Part shown: positions 1 to 8,702 of the stretch, piece by piece
How positions within the stretch are numbered: the first letter of the stretch is position 1
Layout of the letters: the number at the start of each line of letters is the position of its first letter
NCBI RefSeq assembly: GCF_024519155.1
Contig: NZ_JANIFJ010000001.1
Location: 372,001-436,000, forward strand
DNA: 64,000 nucleotides
Direction of reading: 5' to 3'
Source: Mangrovibrevibacter kandeliae
GTDB lineage: Bacteria; Pseudomonadota; Alphaproteobacteria; Rhizobiales; Rhizobiaceae
Translations under genes and position numbers: made by a program
Notes under the pieces: generated by a model
The model's input: the letters and a program-made list of their open reading frames with translations, nothing else
Database searches by the model: none
Told to the model about the DNA's origin: nothing

Positions 1-1
1 C

Positions 2-754
2 GGCGGGATCGAGCCCGCATTCGCAACCAAAGTCGCCTCGCGCCGCGACCTCATCGTGACAAACGCGCTTCGCCTGGGGGTGCTGGCATCGGTGCCGGTA
101 CTGCTCGGCGCCTGTGCCGCACGCCTCGTCAGCGGCGGCATGCCCAAGACGGTCGTTGAGGTCCTGAATTTCGCTCTCACCCTGGAGTACCTGGAGGACG
201 ACTTTTACACGACCGCGCTGGGCAAACCGGGTCTCATCCCGACGCGCGTTCGTCCGGTCTTCGAGCAGATATCCAAGCACGAGAGCGAGCACGTAGCGCT
301 GCTCAAGACGGTGCTTGGCCTCGATGCGGTCCAGAAGCCGAAATTCGACTTCACCGCTGGCGGCACCTTTGGCGATGTGTTCACGAACTATCGCACCTTC
401 GTTGCGCTGTCGCAGGCTTTCGAAGACACCGGCGTGCGCGCCTACAAGGGTCAGGCGACCAAGCTAATGGGTGCCGACTTCATCCTGACGACGGCGCTAA
501 AGATCCACTCGGTGGAGGCCCGACATGCCGCCGAGGTTCGGCGGCTGCGCGGCGAGAAGCCCTGGATCACGGGATCATCTCGCGGCAGCCTGCCAGCTGC
601 GGCGCAGCCGGTCTACGCCGGAGAAGGAAAGACGGTGGAGCTCGGGATAACGCCGAGCGGTGTCCCTGCCTCCGCAGTCAGCGAAGCCTTCGACGAGCCG
701 CTGACGAAGGAACAGGTGCTGGCGATCGCCGGAATGTTCATCGTATCGGCTTGA
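2..754 (+). CDS. Ferritin-like domain protein, 5' end cut by window
   Basis: The frame is open from the first bases of the window, so the true start lies to the left and about 250 residues are visible. A GTG at 56 is possible, but it would remove an SRRDLI twin-arginine-like motif that precedes a hydrophobic stretch ending in LLGAC. I therefore read an exported (Tat- or lipoprotein-type) N-terminus. The body has a four-helix ferritin-like pattern: EYLEDDFY near the start, then HESEH and later HSVEARHAAEVR, which can supply Glu/His metal ligands. It resembles the ferritin-like/desiccation-related proteins found in alphaproteobacteria. Function is inferred only at family level (di-iron or stress protection). 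It converges on fliI with a hairpin between them. Confidence 0.7.
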   Translation, partial: GGIEPAFATKVASRRDLIVTNALRLGVLASVPVLLGACAARLVSGGMPKTVVEVLNFALTLEYLEDDFYTTALGKPGLIPTRVRPVFEQISKHESEHVALLKTVLGLDAVQKPKFDFTAGGTFGDVFTNYRTFVALSQAFEDTGVRAYKGQATKLMGADFILTTALKIHSVEARHAAEVRRLRGEKPWITGSSRGSLPAAAQPVYAGEGKTVELGITPSGVPASAVSEAFDEPLTKEQVLAIAGMFIVSA

Positions 755-795
755 GAGTGTGAGCGGACGGCAACAGGCCGAACGGCTCAGGGAGG

Positions 796-824
796 GGCTT
801 GCCCGCGCTTAGGGCGGGCAAGCC
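796..824. terminator. Bidirectional terminator-like hairpin
   Basis: A perfect 11-bp GC-rich stem (796-806 with 814-824) and a 7-nt loop lie between the convergent ferritin-like gene and fliI. T-tracts are weak on both sides, so the role as a terminator is inferred from position and stem strength. Confidence 0.55.
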
Positions 825-852
825 TTGCGTTGCCGGCGCCGCGGTTGCGCTG

Positions 853-2181
853 TCAGCCCTTGGCCATGCCCTGCTTCAGCTGCCGGCTGAGATCGTCGAA
901 CGGGGTCGTCGAGATCCTGTCGCCGGGCTTCTGGATGAGGCCGTCATAGATGACGGGCACGAGGTCGACAGCCTGATCGAGCGCCGTATCGGCGCCGCGC
1001 TGGTAGCCGCCGAGCAGGCGCAGGTCGCTGGTGTCCTCGAAGCGGGCGATCATCGACTTCAGGCGCGTCACCAGCTCGCGCTCCTGCGGGCTCCAGGACA
1101 GGTCCGCGAGACGCGAGATCGACTTCAGGACGTCGACCGCCGGGAAGCGGCCCTGCTCGCCGATGGCGCGGTCGAGCACGATGTGGCCGTCGAGCGTGCC
1201 GCGGATGGCGTCGGCGATCGGATCGTTGTGGTCGTCGCCGTCGACCAGCACGGAGAAGATGCCGGTGATGGTGCCCGATCCGTCGAGGCCGGGTCCGGCG
1301 CGCTCCAGAAGCCGGGGCAGCTCGGAGAAGACGCTCGGCGGATAGCCGCGCGCCACCGGTGGCTCGCCGGCCGCCAGCGCCACGTCGCGCGCGGCGTGGG
1401 CGAGGCGGGTGACGCTGTCGACGATCAGGAGCACGTGCTCGCCCCTGTCGCGGAAATACTCGGCCACCGTCGTCGCCGTCTTCGGCGCAAGGCGGCGCAT
1501 CATCGGGCTCTCGTCGCCGGTCGCCACCACGGTGACGACATTGGCGAGCTGGCCGTGCATGGTCTCCTCGAGGAACTCGCGCACCTCGCGGCCGCGCTCG
1601 CCGACGAGCGCCACCACCACGGTGTCGAAGCCCTTGGCGCGGGCGAGCATCCCCATCAGGGTCGACTTGCCGACGCCCGAGCCGGCGAAGATGCCGATGC
1701 GCTGGCCCTTGATCAGCGGGGTGAAGAGGTCGATCACCTTCACGCCCGTCGGCACCGGCTGCTTGATGCGTGCGCGCCGCATCGCCGGCGGGGCCATCGC
1801 GTCGGTCAGGCACTCCCGGTCGCCGCGCTCGAGCGGTCCCAGCCCGTCGCAAGGCCGGCCGAAGGCGTCGATGGCGCGGCCCTTCCAGCTTTCTGCGGGC
1901 GCGACGGTGAGCGGCCCGGCGCGCCGCGCCGGCGCCTTTACGCCGCGGTTGAAGCGGGTGGAGTAAGGCTTGACCGTGAGGGTGGCCTCCTCGATCCGAA
2001 CCACTTCGCCAAGCTCGTCGCCGTCTTCGCCCGGACAGACGACGCAGTCGCCGAGCTTGACGAAGGGCGAGAGCCCGGCGACGCGGAACGCCTGGGGCGA
2101 GACGTCGACGATGTGGCCGCCGATGTCGAGACAGGGCTCGTCGAGCATGGAGAGAGCGCCGATCGCCGCTCCGGTCGTCAC
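853..2181 (-). CDS. fliI: Flagellum-specific ATP synthase FliI
   Basis: This is the F1-beta/alpha-like ATPase of the flagellar type III export apparatus, which works at the cytoplasmic base of the basal body to unload chaperone-substrate complexes. The 442-residue length is normal for FliI. Walker A GSGVGKST is at residues 167-174, and GERGREV at 194-200 and the catalytic-core segments are typical. The start is GTG at 2181, overlapping the flgF stop in a GTGA, so the two genes are translationally coupled. The likely FliH partner is the gene at 22126. Identification is secure. Confidence 0.96.
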   Translation of the reverse strand: MTTGAAIGALSMLDEPCLDIGGHIVDVSPQAFRVAGLSPFVKLGDCVVCPGEDGDELGEVVRIEEATLTVKPYSTRFNRGVKAPARRAGPLTVAPAESWKGRAIDAFGRPCDGLGPLERGDRECLTDAMAPPAMRRARIKQPVPTGVKVIDLFTPLIKGQRIGIFAGSGVGKSTLMGMLARAKGFDTVVVALVGERGREVREFLEETMHGQLANVVTVVATGDESPMMRRLAPKTATTVAEYFRDRGEHVLLIVDSVTRLAHAARDVALAAGEPPVARGYPPSVFSELPRLLERAGPGLDGSGTITGIFSVLVDGDDHNDPIADAIRGTLDGHIVLDRAIGEQGRFPAVDVLKSISRLADLSWSPQERELVTRLKSMIARFEDTSDLRLLGGYQRGADTALDQAVDLVPVIYDGLIQKPGDRISTTPFDDLSRQLKQGMAKG

Positions 2182-2903
2182 GAAGTCGCTCCGAGCGACT
2201 TGACGGCGTCGTTGAGCGAGCCCTCGCTATCCTGCAGCAGCTTGGCGGCGCTCTCGAAGGCGCGCTGCACGGTGATCAGCCGGGTCATCTCGAGCACCGG
2301 GTTGACGTTGGAGCCTTCGACATAGCCCTGCATCACACCGGCCTGGGCGAAGTCGAGGAGCGGCACGGCGGCGATGTCCGGCACGACGCCGGAGGTGCCG
2401 GCGCGCGACAGCTTGGCGTTGGCCGGAATGGTGAAGAGGCCGACGGCACCGAGCTGCTGCCCGCCCTGGGTGATCATGCCGTCACGGGCGACGTTGAGCG
2501 GCCCGCCGTTCGGGTCGATCAGCATCGGCGCGCCGCCGGCGTCGAGGATGGCCTCGCCGTTCAGGGTCTGCAACTCGCCGGCCTCGCTGACGCGCATGCG
2601 CCCATCCCGGGTGTAGACGGTGCCGTTGGCACCCTGGATGCCGAACCAGGCGTCGCCGTTGACCGCCATGTCGAGCGTATTGCCGGTCTGGCTCAGCTCG
2701 CCCGTGCGGGTGGAGATGAAGGTCTCGCCCTTCGAGGCGAACGCGACGGGGGTGCTGCCGGCCTCCGACAGCAGCTGCTCGAACTTCACCTCTTCGGCGC
2801 GGAATCCGACTGTGCGGGCGTTCGCGATGTTGTTCGCGATCGTCTCGAGCCGCTTCTCGGTGGCGAGCTGGGCGGAGAGTGCGACGGGCAGCGCGGATTG
2901 CAT
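2178..2903 (-). CDS. flgF: Flagellar basal-body rod protein FlgF
   Basis: FlgF is a proximal rod subunit secreted through the flagellar export gate. The protein has 241 residues. The N-terminus carries the rod/hook signature ETIANNIANARTVGFR, and the C-terminus contains the usual coiled-coil segment (LITVQRAFESAAKLL). The ATG at 2903 is preceded by a GAGG lying inside the end of a small upstream ORF. The gene is first in a flgF-fliI pair that is divergent from motA, an arrangement also known in Sinorhizobium. Paralogue assignment to FlgF rather than FlgG rests on length and context. Confidence 0.9.
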   Translation of the reverse strand: MQSALPVALSAQLATEKRLETIANNIANARTVGFRAEEVKFEQLLSEAGSTPVAFASKGETFISTRTGELSQTGNTLDMAVNGDAWFGIQGANGTVYTRDGRMRVSEAGELQTLNGEAILDAGGAPMLIDPNGGPLNVARDGMITQGGQQLGAVGLFTIPANAKLSRAGTSGVVPDIAAVPLLDFAQAGVMQGYVEGSNVNPVLEMTRLITVQRAFESAAKLLQDSEGSLNDAVKSLGATS

Positions 2904-2910
2904 GGGCGGG

Positions 2911-3144
2911 TTATTCCTCGATGCGGATGGTGTTGGCGTTCAGGCGACCGGCACGATCCACCGGCCGAAACGGCGCGGCGCGGGCGGGATCATGTCGATT
3001 TCGGCGGATGCTCTTAACCCCTCGGACGACACTGCCGGTGTCTACTGAGCTGACAGCGGCGGCCTGCGGCGTGCGCGCACCCTTGCCGCCGCCCGAACCC
3101 GGACGGCGCGAAGGGGTGACGACGGTCGCCGAGGCACTCAGCAT
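2911..3144 (-). CDS. Small basic hypothetical protein upstream of flgF
   Basis: This 77-residue ORF begins at an ATG preceded by a good Shine-Dalgarno (GGAGAGAG about 5 nt upstream) and ends 7 nt before flgF. It is rich in Arg, Gly and Ala, has no membrane segment and matches no domain I recognise. Support is the ribosome site, the tight spacing to flgF, and memory that Sinorhizobium has a small gene (SMc03023) in the same place between motA and flgF. The GC-rich composition makes chance open frames common, so it may not be translated. If real it would be co-transcribed with flgF-fliI. Confidence 0.4.
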   Translation of the reverse strand: MLSASATVVTPSRRPGSGGGKGARTPQAAAVSSVDTGSVVRGVKSIRRNRHDPARAAPFRPVDRAGRLNANTIRIEE

Positions 3145-3285
3145 GAACTCTCTCCGGGCGGGGCCAGCCGCTCGACCGGAAAATCTAGAAGTCAGCTTGC
3201 GCCAGCCTGTTCCGGACCCAGTCAGGCTCGCACAAGCACTCCTTTCTAGTCAGACCGGAGAGGCATCGCACCTGAAGGGGAACCC

Positions 3286-4158
3286 ATGGGCATCCTGATT
3301 GGACTTGTCGTAACGCTCGGATGTTTGCTCGGCGGCTTCGTCGCCATGGGCGGTCATCTCGAGGTGCTCGTGCAGCCCTTCGAATACGTCATCATTCTCG
3401 GCTCCTCGGTCGGCACCTTCCTCGTCGCCAACCCGATGAAGGTCGTGAAGGACACCGGCAAGGCGGTGATGGAAGGGTTCAAGAACGCCGCGCCCACCCA
3501 GCGCGACTATCTCGACGTCCTCGGCATCCTGCATCAGCTGATGCGCGAGATGCGGTCGAAGTCGCGTTCGGAGGTCGAGGCACATGTCGACAACCCGACC
3601 GAGTCGGAGATCTTCCAGGCCTTCCCGAAGATCATGAAGAACACCATGATGATGAACTTCATCTGCGACTACTGCCGACTCATCATCATCGGCAACGCCC
3701 GGCCGCACGAGATCGAGGCGCTGATGGAGGAAGAGATCAACACCATCAGCCGCGACACGCTGAAGCCCAAGGCCGCGCTGCAGGACATGGCCGACGGCCT
3801 TCCCGCGCTCGGCATCGTGGCGGCCGTGCTCGGCGTCATCAAGGCCATGGGCGCGCTCGACCAGTCGCCGGAAGTGCTCGGCCACCTGATCGGCGCCGCG
3901 CTCGTCGGCACCTTCGCCGGCATCTTCTTCTCCTACGGCGTGATCGGCCCGATCGCCACCAAGGTGAAGTCGGTGCGCGAGAAGCGGGTCCGCCTCTACG
4001 TCATCATCAAGCAGGCCCTGATCGCCTACATGAACGGCGCGATGCCGCAGGTGGCGCTCGAATACGGCCGCAAGACGATCTCCGCCTACGACCGGCCGAC
4101 GATCGACCAGGTCGAGACCGAGACCATCGGTGGCGGCAGCGCCGCCCAGGCGGCCTGA
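3286..4158 (+). CDS. motA: Flagellar motor stator protein MotA
   Basis: MotA is the inner-membrane stator subunit that, with MotB, conducts ions and turns FliG. The 290-residue protein has the expected four membrane segments: two near the N-terminus (the first is [16 protein letters not shown]), then a long cytoplasmic loop, then two after residue ~175 ([18 protein letters not shown] and [13 protein letters not shown]). Pro residues at the ends of TM3/TM4 are in place. It heads the operon motA-fliM-(PflI-like)-fliN-fliG-flhB. MotB lies far away at 22887, as usual in rhizobia. Confidence 0.96.
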   Translation: MGILIGLVVTLGCLLGGFVAMGGHLEVLVQPFEYVIILGSSVGTFLVANPMKVVKDTGKAVMEGFKNAAPTQRDYLDVLGILHQLMREMRSKSRSEVEAHVDNPTESEIFQAFPKIMKNTMMMNFICDYCRLIIIGNARPHEIEALMEEEINTISRDTLKPKAALQDMADGLPALGIVAAVLGVIKAMGALDQSPEVLGHLIGAALVGTFAGIFFSYGVIGPIATKVKSVREKRVRLYVIIKQALIAYMNGAMPQVALEYGRKTISAYDRPTIDQVETETIGGGSAAQAA

Positions 4159-4162
4159 TCCG

Positions 4163-5110
4163 ATGAGCGCGCTTCCCCAGGAAACCGTGGCGTCCGGCAA
4201 CATCGGCGCCAGGCTGCGCTCAGCGAGCGAAGTCGAGCCGAGCCGCCTGCCGCGTCTCAAGGTGATCGTCCAGAAGTGGGCCGAAGCGGCCGGCGAGTCG
4301 ATGGCCGGACTGTCGGTGTCGCCGGTGATCGTCGAGCTGGTCTCGATGTCGGCGATGACCTTCCTCAAGCAGTCCAAGGACTACCAGCAGGCGTCGCTGG
4401 CGGCGGTGGTCAATTCGAGCGGCTGGTCCGAGCCCGGCTTCGTGCTGGTCGACGCGAGCTTCGACGACGTCCTCCTCGAGGCCTTCTTCGGCGGCGACGG
4501 CGGCACTGCCGAGACGAAGGACCGCGTGCTCACCGATCTCGACAGGGGTGTCGTCGAGCTCGCGCTGAAGACCATCAACAGGGCGGGCAATGCCGCGTTC
4601 CGCGACATCGAGCCGATCCAGATGGTGGCGAAGGATCTGATCCAGCGCGACATCGGCGAGGCGCTCGCCGCAGTTCTGCCGGGCGAAAAGACCCGCTACG
4701 TGTCGGTCACGTTCGACATCAAGCTCGGCGCGCTGCGCTCCTCGCTGCGCTACGCGATCCCCGAGAGCTTCATCGCCGCCAACCGCCGCCACCTCAGCCA
4801 CGTGCCGGAGGTCAAGGCGCCGCCGGACGAGAGCTGGGTGAAGAAGTTCCAGAAGGGCTTCAACCACTCCGAGCTCAAGGTGCGCGCGGTGCTGGGCAAG
4901 AAACAGCTGCGGCTCGACGAGGTGTCCCGCTTCGCCGTCGGCCACACCATCGTGCTCGACGAGACGATGGACAGCCTGATCGACATCGAATGCGAGGACC
5001 AGCGCCTGTTCCGCGGCCGTGTCGGCCGCTCGCGCGACTTCTACGTCGTGCAGGTGGAGGAGCGGGTCGATCCGACGGAGGAGTTCATCGATGACATCCT
5101 TGCTGATTGA
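4163..5110 (+). CDS. fliM: Flagellar motor switch protein FliM
   Basis: FliM forms the middle of the C-ring and couples CheY-P binding to switching of FliG. I use the ATG at 4163 (MSALPQETV), 4 nt after the motA stop, rather than in-frame starts inside motA. This gives 315 residues, close to rhizobial FliM. The central CheC-like domain and the C-terminal SpoA segment (VRAVLGKKQLRLDEVSRFAVGH) are recognisable. The classical N-terminal CheY-binding motif is not obvious, as is common in alphaproteobacterial FliM. Its 3' end overlaps the next gene by 20 nt. Confidence 0.9.
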   Translation: MSALPQETVASGNIGARLRSASEVEPSRLPRLKVIVQKWAEAAGESMAGLSVSPVIVELVSMSAMTFLKQSKDYQQASLAAVVNSSGWSEPGFVLVDASFDDVLLEAFFGGDGGTAETKDRVLTDLDRGVVELALKTINRAGNAAFRDIEPIQMVAKDLIQRDIGEALAAVLPGEKTRYVSVTFDIKLGALRSSLRYAIPESFIAANRRHLSHVPEVKAPPDESWVKKFQKGFNHSELKVRAVLGKKQLRLDEVSRFAVGHTIVLDETMDSLIDIECEDQRLFRGRVGRSRDFYVVQVEERVDPTEEFIDDILAD

Positions 5111-5543
5111 CGGCGTTCTCGTCGCGGCGCTCTGCTTCACCAGCTGGCGCACCATCGTGATGTATCGCGAGCTGCGCCGCCTGCGCGACGAAAGCGCCGG
5201 CTTCGGCGGGGCGCTGGAAGCCTCGGAGCAGGCGATCAACAAGGCCGCGCATGCGGTCGTGACGCTGAAGTACGAGGGCGTGCATACCCTGCGTGCGCTC
5301 GAGGACCGCAGCGACGAAGCAAGGGCGATCCTGTCACGTCTCGAGACGCTGGTCGCACGTGCCGACTGGCACTGCCGCGGCGGCGCGGCGGCGGACGTGG
5401 ACGTGGACGTCGCGCCCGAGCCGACCGCGATGAAGGTTGTGGGACGCGATCGCCACGATCGCCACGCGTCGGTTTCGCACCAGCCCCGGCCGCTAGGTCA
5501 GGACGTGCGGGTGCTTCACCGCGCTTCGGCAATTCAGGCTTAA
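5091..5543 (+). CDS. DUF6468/PflI-like single-pass membrane protein
   Basis: The ATG at 5091 lies inside the end of fliM, giving 150 residues. An N-terminal membrane helix (SLLIDGVLVAALCFTSW) is followed by a long charged helical, probably coiled-coil, segment (ELRRLRDES, then LKYEGVHTLRALEDRSDEARAIL) and a low-complexity tail. The layout and position inside a fliM-fliN operon match the DUF6468 family that includes Caulobacter PflI, a flagellar positioning factor. The family call is from memory and no domain search was run. A scaffold or placement role for the motor is an inference. Confidence 0.65.
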   Translation: MTSLLIDGVLVAALCFTSWRTIVMYRELRRLRDESAGFGGALEASEQAINKAAHAVVTLKYEGVHTLRALEDRSDEARAILSRLETLVARADWHCRGGAAADVDVDVAPEPTAMKVVGRDRHDRHASVSHQPRPLGQDVRVLHRASAIQA

Positions 5544-5558
5544 GGCGAGAACAGCGCT

Positions 5559-5996
5559 ATGGAAGAAGACGACGAGATCTCCCTGAACCAGACCTTCGAG
5601 TTCGACGACGCCGCCATCGGCGGCGAGGCGGACGAGGACGAAGACGCGATGGTGATGCCGGAAGGCATGATGGATCTGCCGGGCGAGACCCCCGTCGCGG
5701 CCGCTGCCGAAGGCAAGCCCGACCTCAACATCATCATGGACATTCCGGTGACCATGCAGGTGGTGCTCGGCTCGGCCGTCATGCCGGTCGGCGAGCTCGT
5801 GAAGCTCGGCCGCGGCGCCGTCGTCAAGCTCGACTCCAAGGTCGGCGAGCCGGTCGATATCGTGGTCAACGGCCGGATCGTCGCCCGCGGCGAGATCGTC
5901 GTCCTGGAGCGCGAGGATTCGCGCTTCGGCATCACCCTTACCGAGATCGTGACCCCCGGCGCCAAGCAGACGCGCGCCAAGGGTCTGGCGGCCTGA
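5559..5996 (+). CDS. fliN: Flagellar motor switch protein FliN
   Basis: FliN is the bottom layer of the C-ring and helps dock the FliH-FliI export ATPase. The protein has 145 residues: an acidic N-terminal tail of about 55 residues (EEDDE, ADEDED), then the conserved SpoA/FliN domain (IPVTMQVVLGSAVMPVGELVKL, KVGEPVDIVVNGRIVARGE and LEREDSRFGITLTEIV, each quoted in part of one continuous domain). It is followed 7 nt later by fliG. Confidence 0.95.
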   Translation: MEEDDEISLNQTFEFDDAAIGGEADEDEDAMVMPEGMMDLPGETPVAAAAEGKPDLNIIMDIPVTMQVVLGSAVMPVGELVKLGRGAVVKLDSKVGEPVDIVVNGRIVARGEIVVLEREDSRFGITLTEIVTPGAKQTRAKGLAA

Positions 5997-6003
5997 GACC
6001 AGA

Positions 6004-7041
6004 ATGGCGATCGCCTACCTCACCGACACCCGCCTCGGCGAGCTCCCGCACGGAGGGGCGGCGCGCGCCGCCATCCTCCTGCTGGCGATGGGATCGCCCG
6101 GCGCTTCGCGGGTTTTGAAGCATCTGACGCCGGATGAGATCCGCACCCTGCGTCAGAGCGCCACCGATCTCGAACCGGTGTCGCGCGAGCAGCTCGATCT
6201 CCTGGTCGAGGAGTTCCAGGAGGCCTTCAAGGTCGGGCCCGGGCTCAGCGGTCCGGCGCAGCAGATGCACGAGCTCCTGCAGAGTTCGCTGACGCCGGAG
6301 CAGCTCGCGGCCCTGGTCGAGGGCAACGGCGACACCGAGGACGACGCCTTCGAGATCGACACCGGTGCGGTCTGGACCGAGGTCGACCAACTCGACCACG
6401 ACGTTCTCGGACCGGGCCTGGCCCGGGAGCATCCTCAGGTCGTCGCGGTCATGCTGGCCCGCCTCGACGCCGATCTCGCGGCCTCCATCGTGTCGAAGTT
6501 CGAGGCGGCCTTCCGCATCGAGGTCATGCGGCGGATGCTGTCGGTCAAGCCGCTGGCAGGTCCGGTGCAGCGCCTGTTCGAGATGCACATCCGCCAGGGC
6601 TTCCTGTCCTCGTCCGAGAAGACGGGCGGCGGCCGGCACGCCACGCTCGCCGACATCGCCAACCGCATGGACAAGCGGCACACGGACGAGCTCCTGGAGT
6701 CGCTCTCGGCGGTCAAGCCGGAAGACGCCCTGGCGCTGCGCAACCTGCTGTTCGCCTTCGAGGATGTCGTCTACCTGCCGCTGAAGTCGCGGTTCGTGCT
6801 GTTCGACGAGCTGCAGACCGAGCAGGTGATCATGGCTCTGCAGGGCGCCTCGGAGGATATCCGCGAGGCGGTGCTCGCCTCGCTCGGCGCCCGTGCCCGG
6901 CGCATGGTGGAAGCCGAGCTCGCGCAGCCGAACGGACGTCCGGCGGCGGACATCGCGGCCGCGCGCCGCCTGATCTCGCAGAGTGCCCTTCGGCTTGCCG
7001 GCGAAGGCAAGATCCAGCTGCGCGAGCAGGAGGACGCCTAG
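6004..7041 (+). CDS. fliG: Flagellar motor switch protein FliG
   Basis: FliG is the rotor protein that contacts MotA and binds FliF. The 345 residues contain the N-terminal FliF-binding domain (AAILLLAMG), the middle-domain EHPQ motif followed by VVAVMLARL, and the C-terminal charged torque helix region (LPLKSRFVLFDELQTE). Sequence around the torque helix differs somewhat from enterobacterial FliG, as in other rhizobia. It lies between fliN and flhB in the motA operon. Confidence 0.95.
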   Translation: MAIAYLTDTRLGELPHGGAARAAILLLAMGSPGASRVLKHLTPDEIRTLRQSATDLEPVSREQLDLLVEEFQEAFKVGPGLSGPAQQMHELLQSSLTPEQLAALVEGNGDTEDDAFEIDTGAVWTEVDQLDHDVLGPGLAREHPQVVAVMLARLDADLAASIVSKFEAAFRIEVMRRMLSVKPLAGPVQRLFEMHIRQGFLSSSEKTGGGRHATLADIANRMDKRHTDELLESLSAVKPEDALALRNLLFAFEDVVYLPLKSRFVLFDELQTEQVIMALQGASEDIREAVLASLGARARRMVEAELAQPNGRPAADIAAARRLISQSALRLAGEGKIQLREQEDA

Positions 7042-7166
7042 TCCGCCCGCCACCGGCGGTGCGTCGATGCCGACCGCGGGGGTTTGATCCTCCGCGGCCT
7101 CACCACCCGCCTCCTAGCGCTCTGCTGCGTCGTGGGGCCGGATGTTAACCTGGAGTGGGGCATACC

Positions 7167-8255
7167 GTGTCGGAGGCATCTGACAGAGACAGCAAAACTG
7201 AGCAGCCTACAGAAAAGAAGATTCGCGACACCATCGAGAAGGGCAACCTGCCGTTCTCGCGCGAAGCTCCGATCCTGGCCTCGCTGCTCGCGACCATGGC
7301 CTTCATCGCCTTTCAGGCTCGCCAGGGCGCAGGTCGGCTGTTCGTCACACTGGAGACCACCTACGAAAACCCGACGCAGTGGGATCTCAAGAATGGTGCC
7401 GATGCACTCCATCTCATCTCCATGCTCGGGCTGGAGTGCGGGCGCTTCCTGCTGCCGGCCGCAGCGCTGTTCATCTTCGGCGGCGTCGTCAGCTCCCTCA
7501 TCCAGAACCCGCCGCAGATCAATCTCGAGCGCATTCGCCCGAAGCTGTCCAACATCTCGATCACGAGCGGCTGGAGCCGGACCTTCGGCGTGCGCGGCCT
7601 CACCGAGTTCGGCAAGGCGCTGTTCAAGTTCCTCACCATCGGCGGCGTCGTCGGCCTGCTGCTCGCCTCGCAGTACGAGGCGCTGGTAAAGGCGATGTTC
7701 TCCGATCCGCTTCTCCTGCCCGAGACCATCCTCAGTCTGTCGATGCAGCTGTTGTCGGGCGTCTCGATCGCGACGATCCTCCTGGTGGCGGCCGATCTCC
7801 TGCTCTCGCGCCTGCACTGGCGGCGCGACCTGAAGATGACCAAGCAGGAAATCAAGGAGGAGATGAAGCAGGCCGAGGGCGATCCGATGGTCAAGGCGCG
7901 CCAGCGCCAGATCGCGCGGGAGCGCACCCGCAAGCGGATGATGGCGGCGGTGCCGGGGGCGACCCTGGTGATCGCCAACCCGACCCACTACGCCATCGCG
8001 CTGCGCTATCACCGCGAGGAGGGCGGGGCGCCGGTGGTTGTGGCCAAGGGGACCGACCTCATCGCCCTGAAGATTCGCGAGATCGCCGAGGAAAACGGCG
8101 TGCCGGTGATCGAAGACAAGCTGTTGGCAAGGTCCATGTACGACCATGTCCAGATTGACCAGATGATTCCGCCGCAGTTCTTCAAAGCGGTGGCTGAAAT
8201 CATATACTATCTCTATTCCCAGTCCGGGACGAAGGTGGGAGCCGCCGCGGTCTAG
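7167..8255 (+). CDS. flhB: Flagellar export switch protein FlhB
   Basis: FlhB is an inner-membrane component of the type III export gate that switches substrate class by autocleavage. I choose the GTG at 7167 because the product then begins SEASDRDSKTEQPTEKK, the normal FlhB N-terminus, with GGAG about 11 nt upstream. A GTG at 7155 in the same frame is possible. The 362-residue product has four membrane segments and a cytoplasmic C-terminal domain with the self-cleaving NPTH motif at residues 271-274, so the autocleavage machinery appears intact. Confidence 0.93.
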   Translation: MSEASDRDSKTEQPTEKKIRDTIEKGNLPFSREAPILASLLATMAFIAFQARQGAGRLFVTLETTYENPTQWDLKNGADALHLISMLGLECGRFLLPAAALFIFGGVVSSLIQNPPQINLERIRPKLSNISITSGWSRTFGVRGLTEFGKALFKFLTIGGVVGLLLASQYEALVKAMFSDPLLLPETILSLSMQLLSGVSIATILLVAADLLLSRLHWRRDLKMTKQEIKEEMKQAEGDPMVKARQRQIARERTRKRMMAAVPGATLVIANPTHYAIALRYHREEGGAPVVVAKGTDLIALKIREIAEENGVPVIEDKLLARSMYDHVQIDQMIPPQFFKAVAEIIYYLYSQSGTKVGAAAV

Positions 8256-8258
8256 CCC

Positions 8259-8702
8259 ATGCTCGATATCAGAAACCGACACACGGCTGCGCGCGAACGC
8301 GCCCTCGCCGACGGCATCAAGGAAGTGGTCGCCGAGCTGCGGCTCGTCGACGTCACCGACTACATCGCCTTCATCCGGCTCGAGCGCTTCGCCAACATCG
8401 CCGACCTCATCCGGTCGTCGAGCGAGCTGCACCTGAAACCGGGCGCACTGCGCTTCGGCTTCGGCGGCGACGTCGAGCTGACCTGGAGTTCGAGCCCCCT
8501 GATCACGCTCGACATGGAGTTCCAGTACGAGCCCGTCTCGGCGCACTTCCGGCTGGAGCTCGGCGCCGCCAACGCGGCGGTCGATCTCGAATATCTCGCC
8601 ATCGACGATCCCGATCCCAATCCGGACGTCAACACCGAGCGGCTGCGCATGGCGATCGACGCGGCGCGTCTCGTGCCGCTGCGGCCGGCCGTCTCGAACT
8701 AG
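8259..8702 (+). CDS. Conserved hypothetical, flagellar locus
   Basis: A 147-residue soluble protein starts 3 nt after flhB and is probably its last operon partner. It has no signal peptide or membrane helix and alternates charged helices (RERALADGIKEVVAEL) with beta-rich segments (LRFGFGGDVELTW). I do not recognise a domain. Sinorhizobium has an uncharacterised gene next to flhB (SMc03017) in the corresponding place, so a conserved minor role in motility is plausible but not shown by this sequence. Confidence 0.7.
   Translation: MLDIRNRHTAARERALADGIKEVVAELRLVDVTDYIAFIRLERFANIADLIRSSSELHLKPGALRFGFGGDVELTWSSSPLITLDMEFQYEPVSAHFRLELGAANAAVDLEYLAIDDPDPNPDVNTERLRMAIDAARLVPLRPAVSN

Noticed and set aside
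799-2325. 508-codon plus-strand frame opposite fliI/flgF
   Set aside because: Shadow of fliI; no recognisable protein features.
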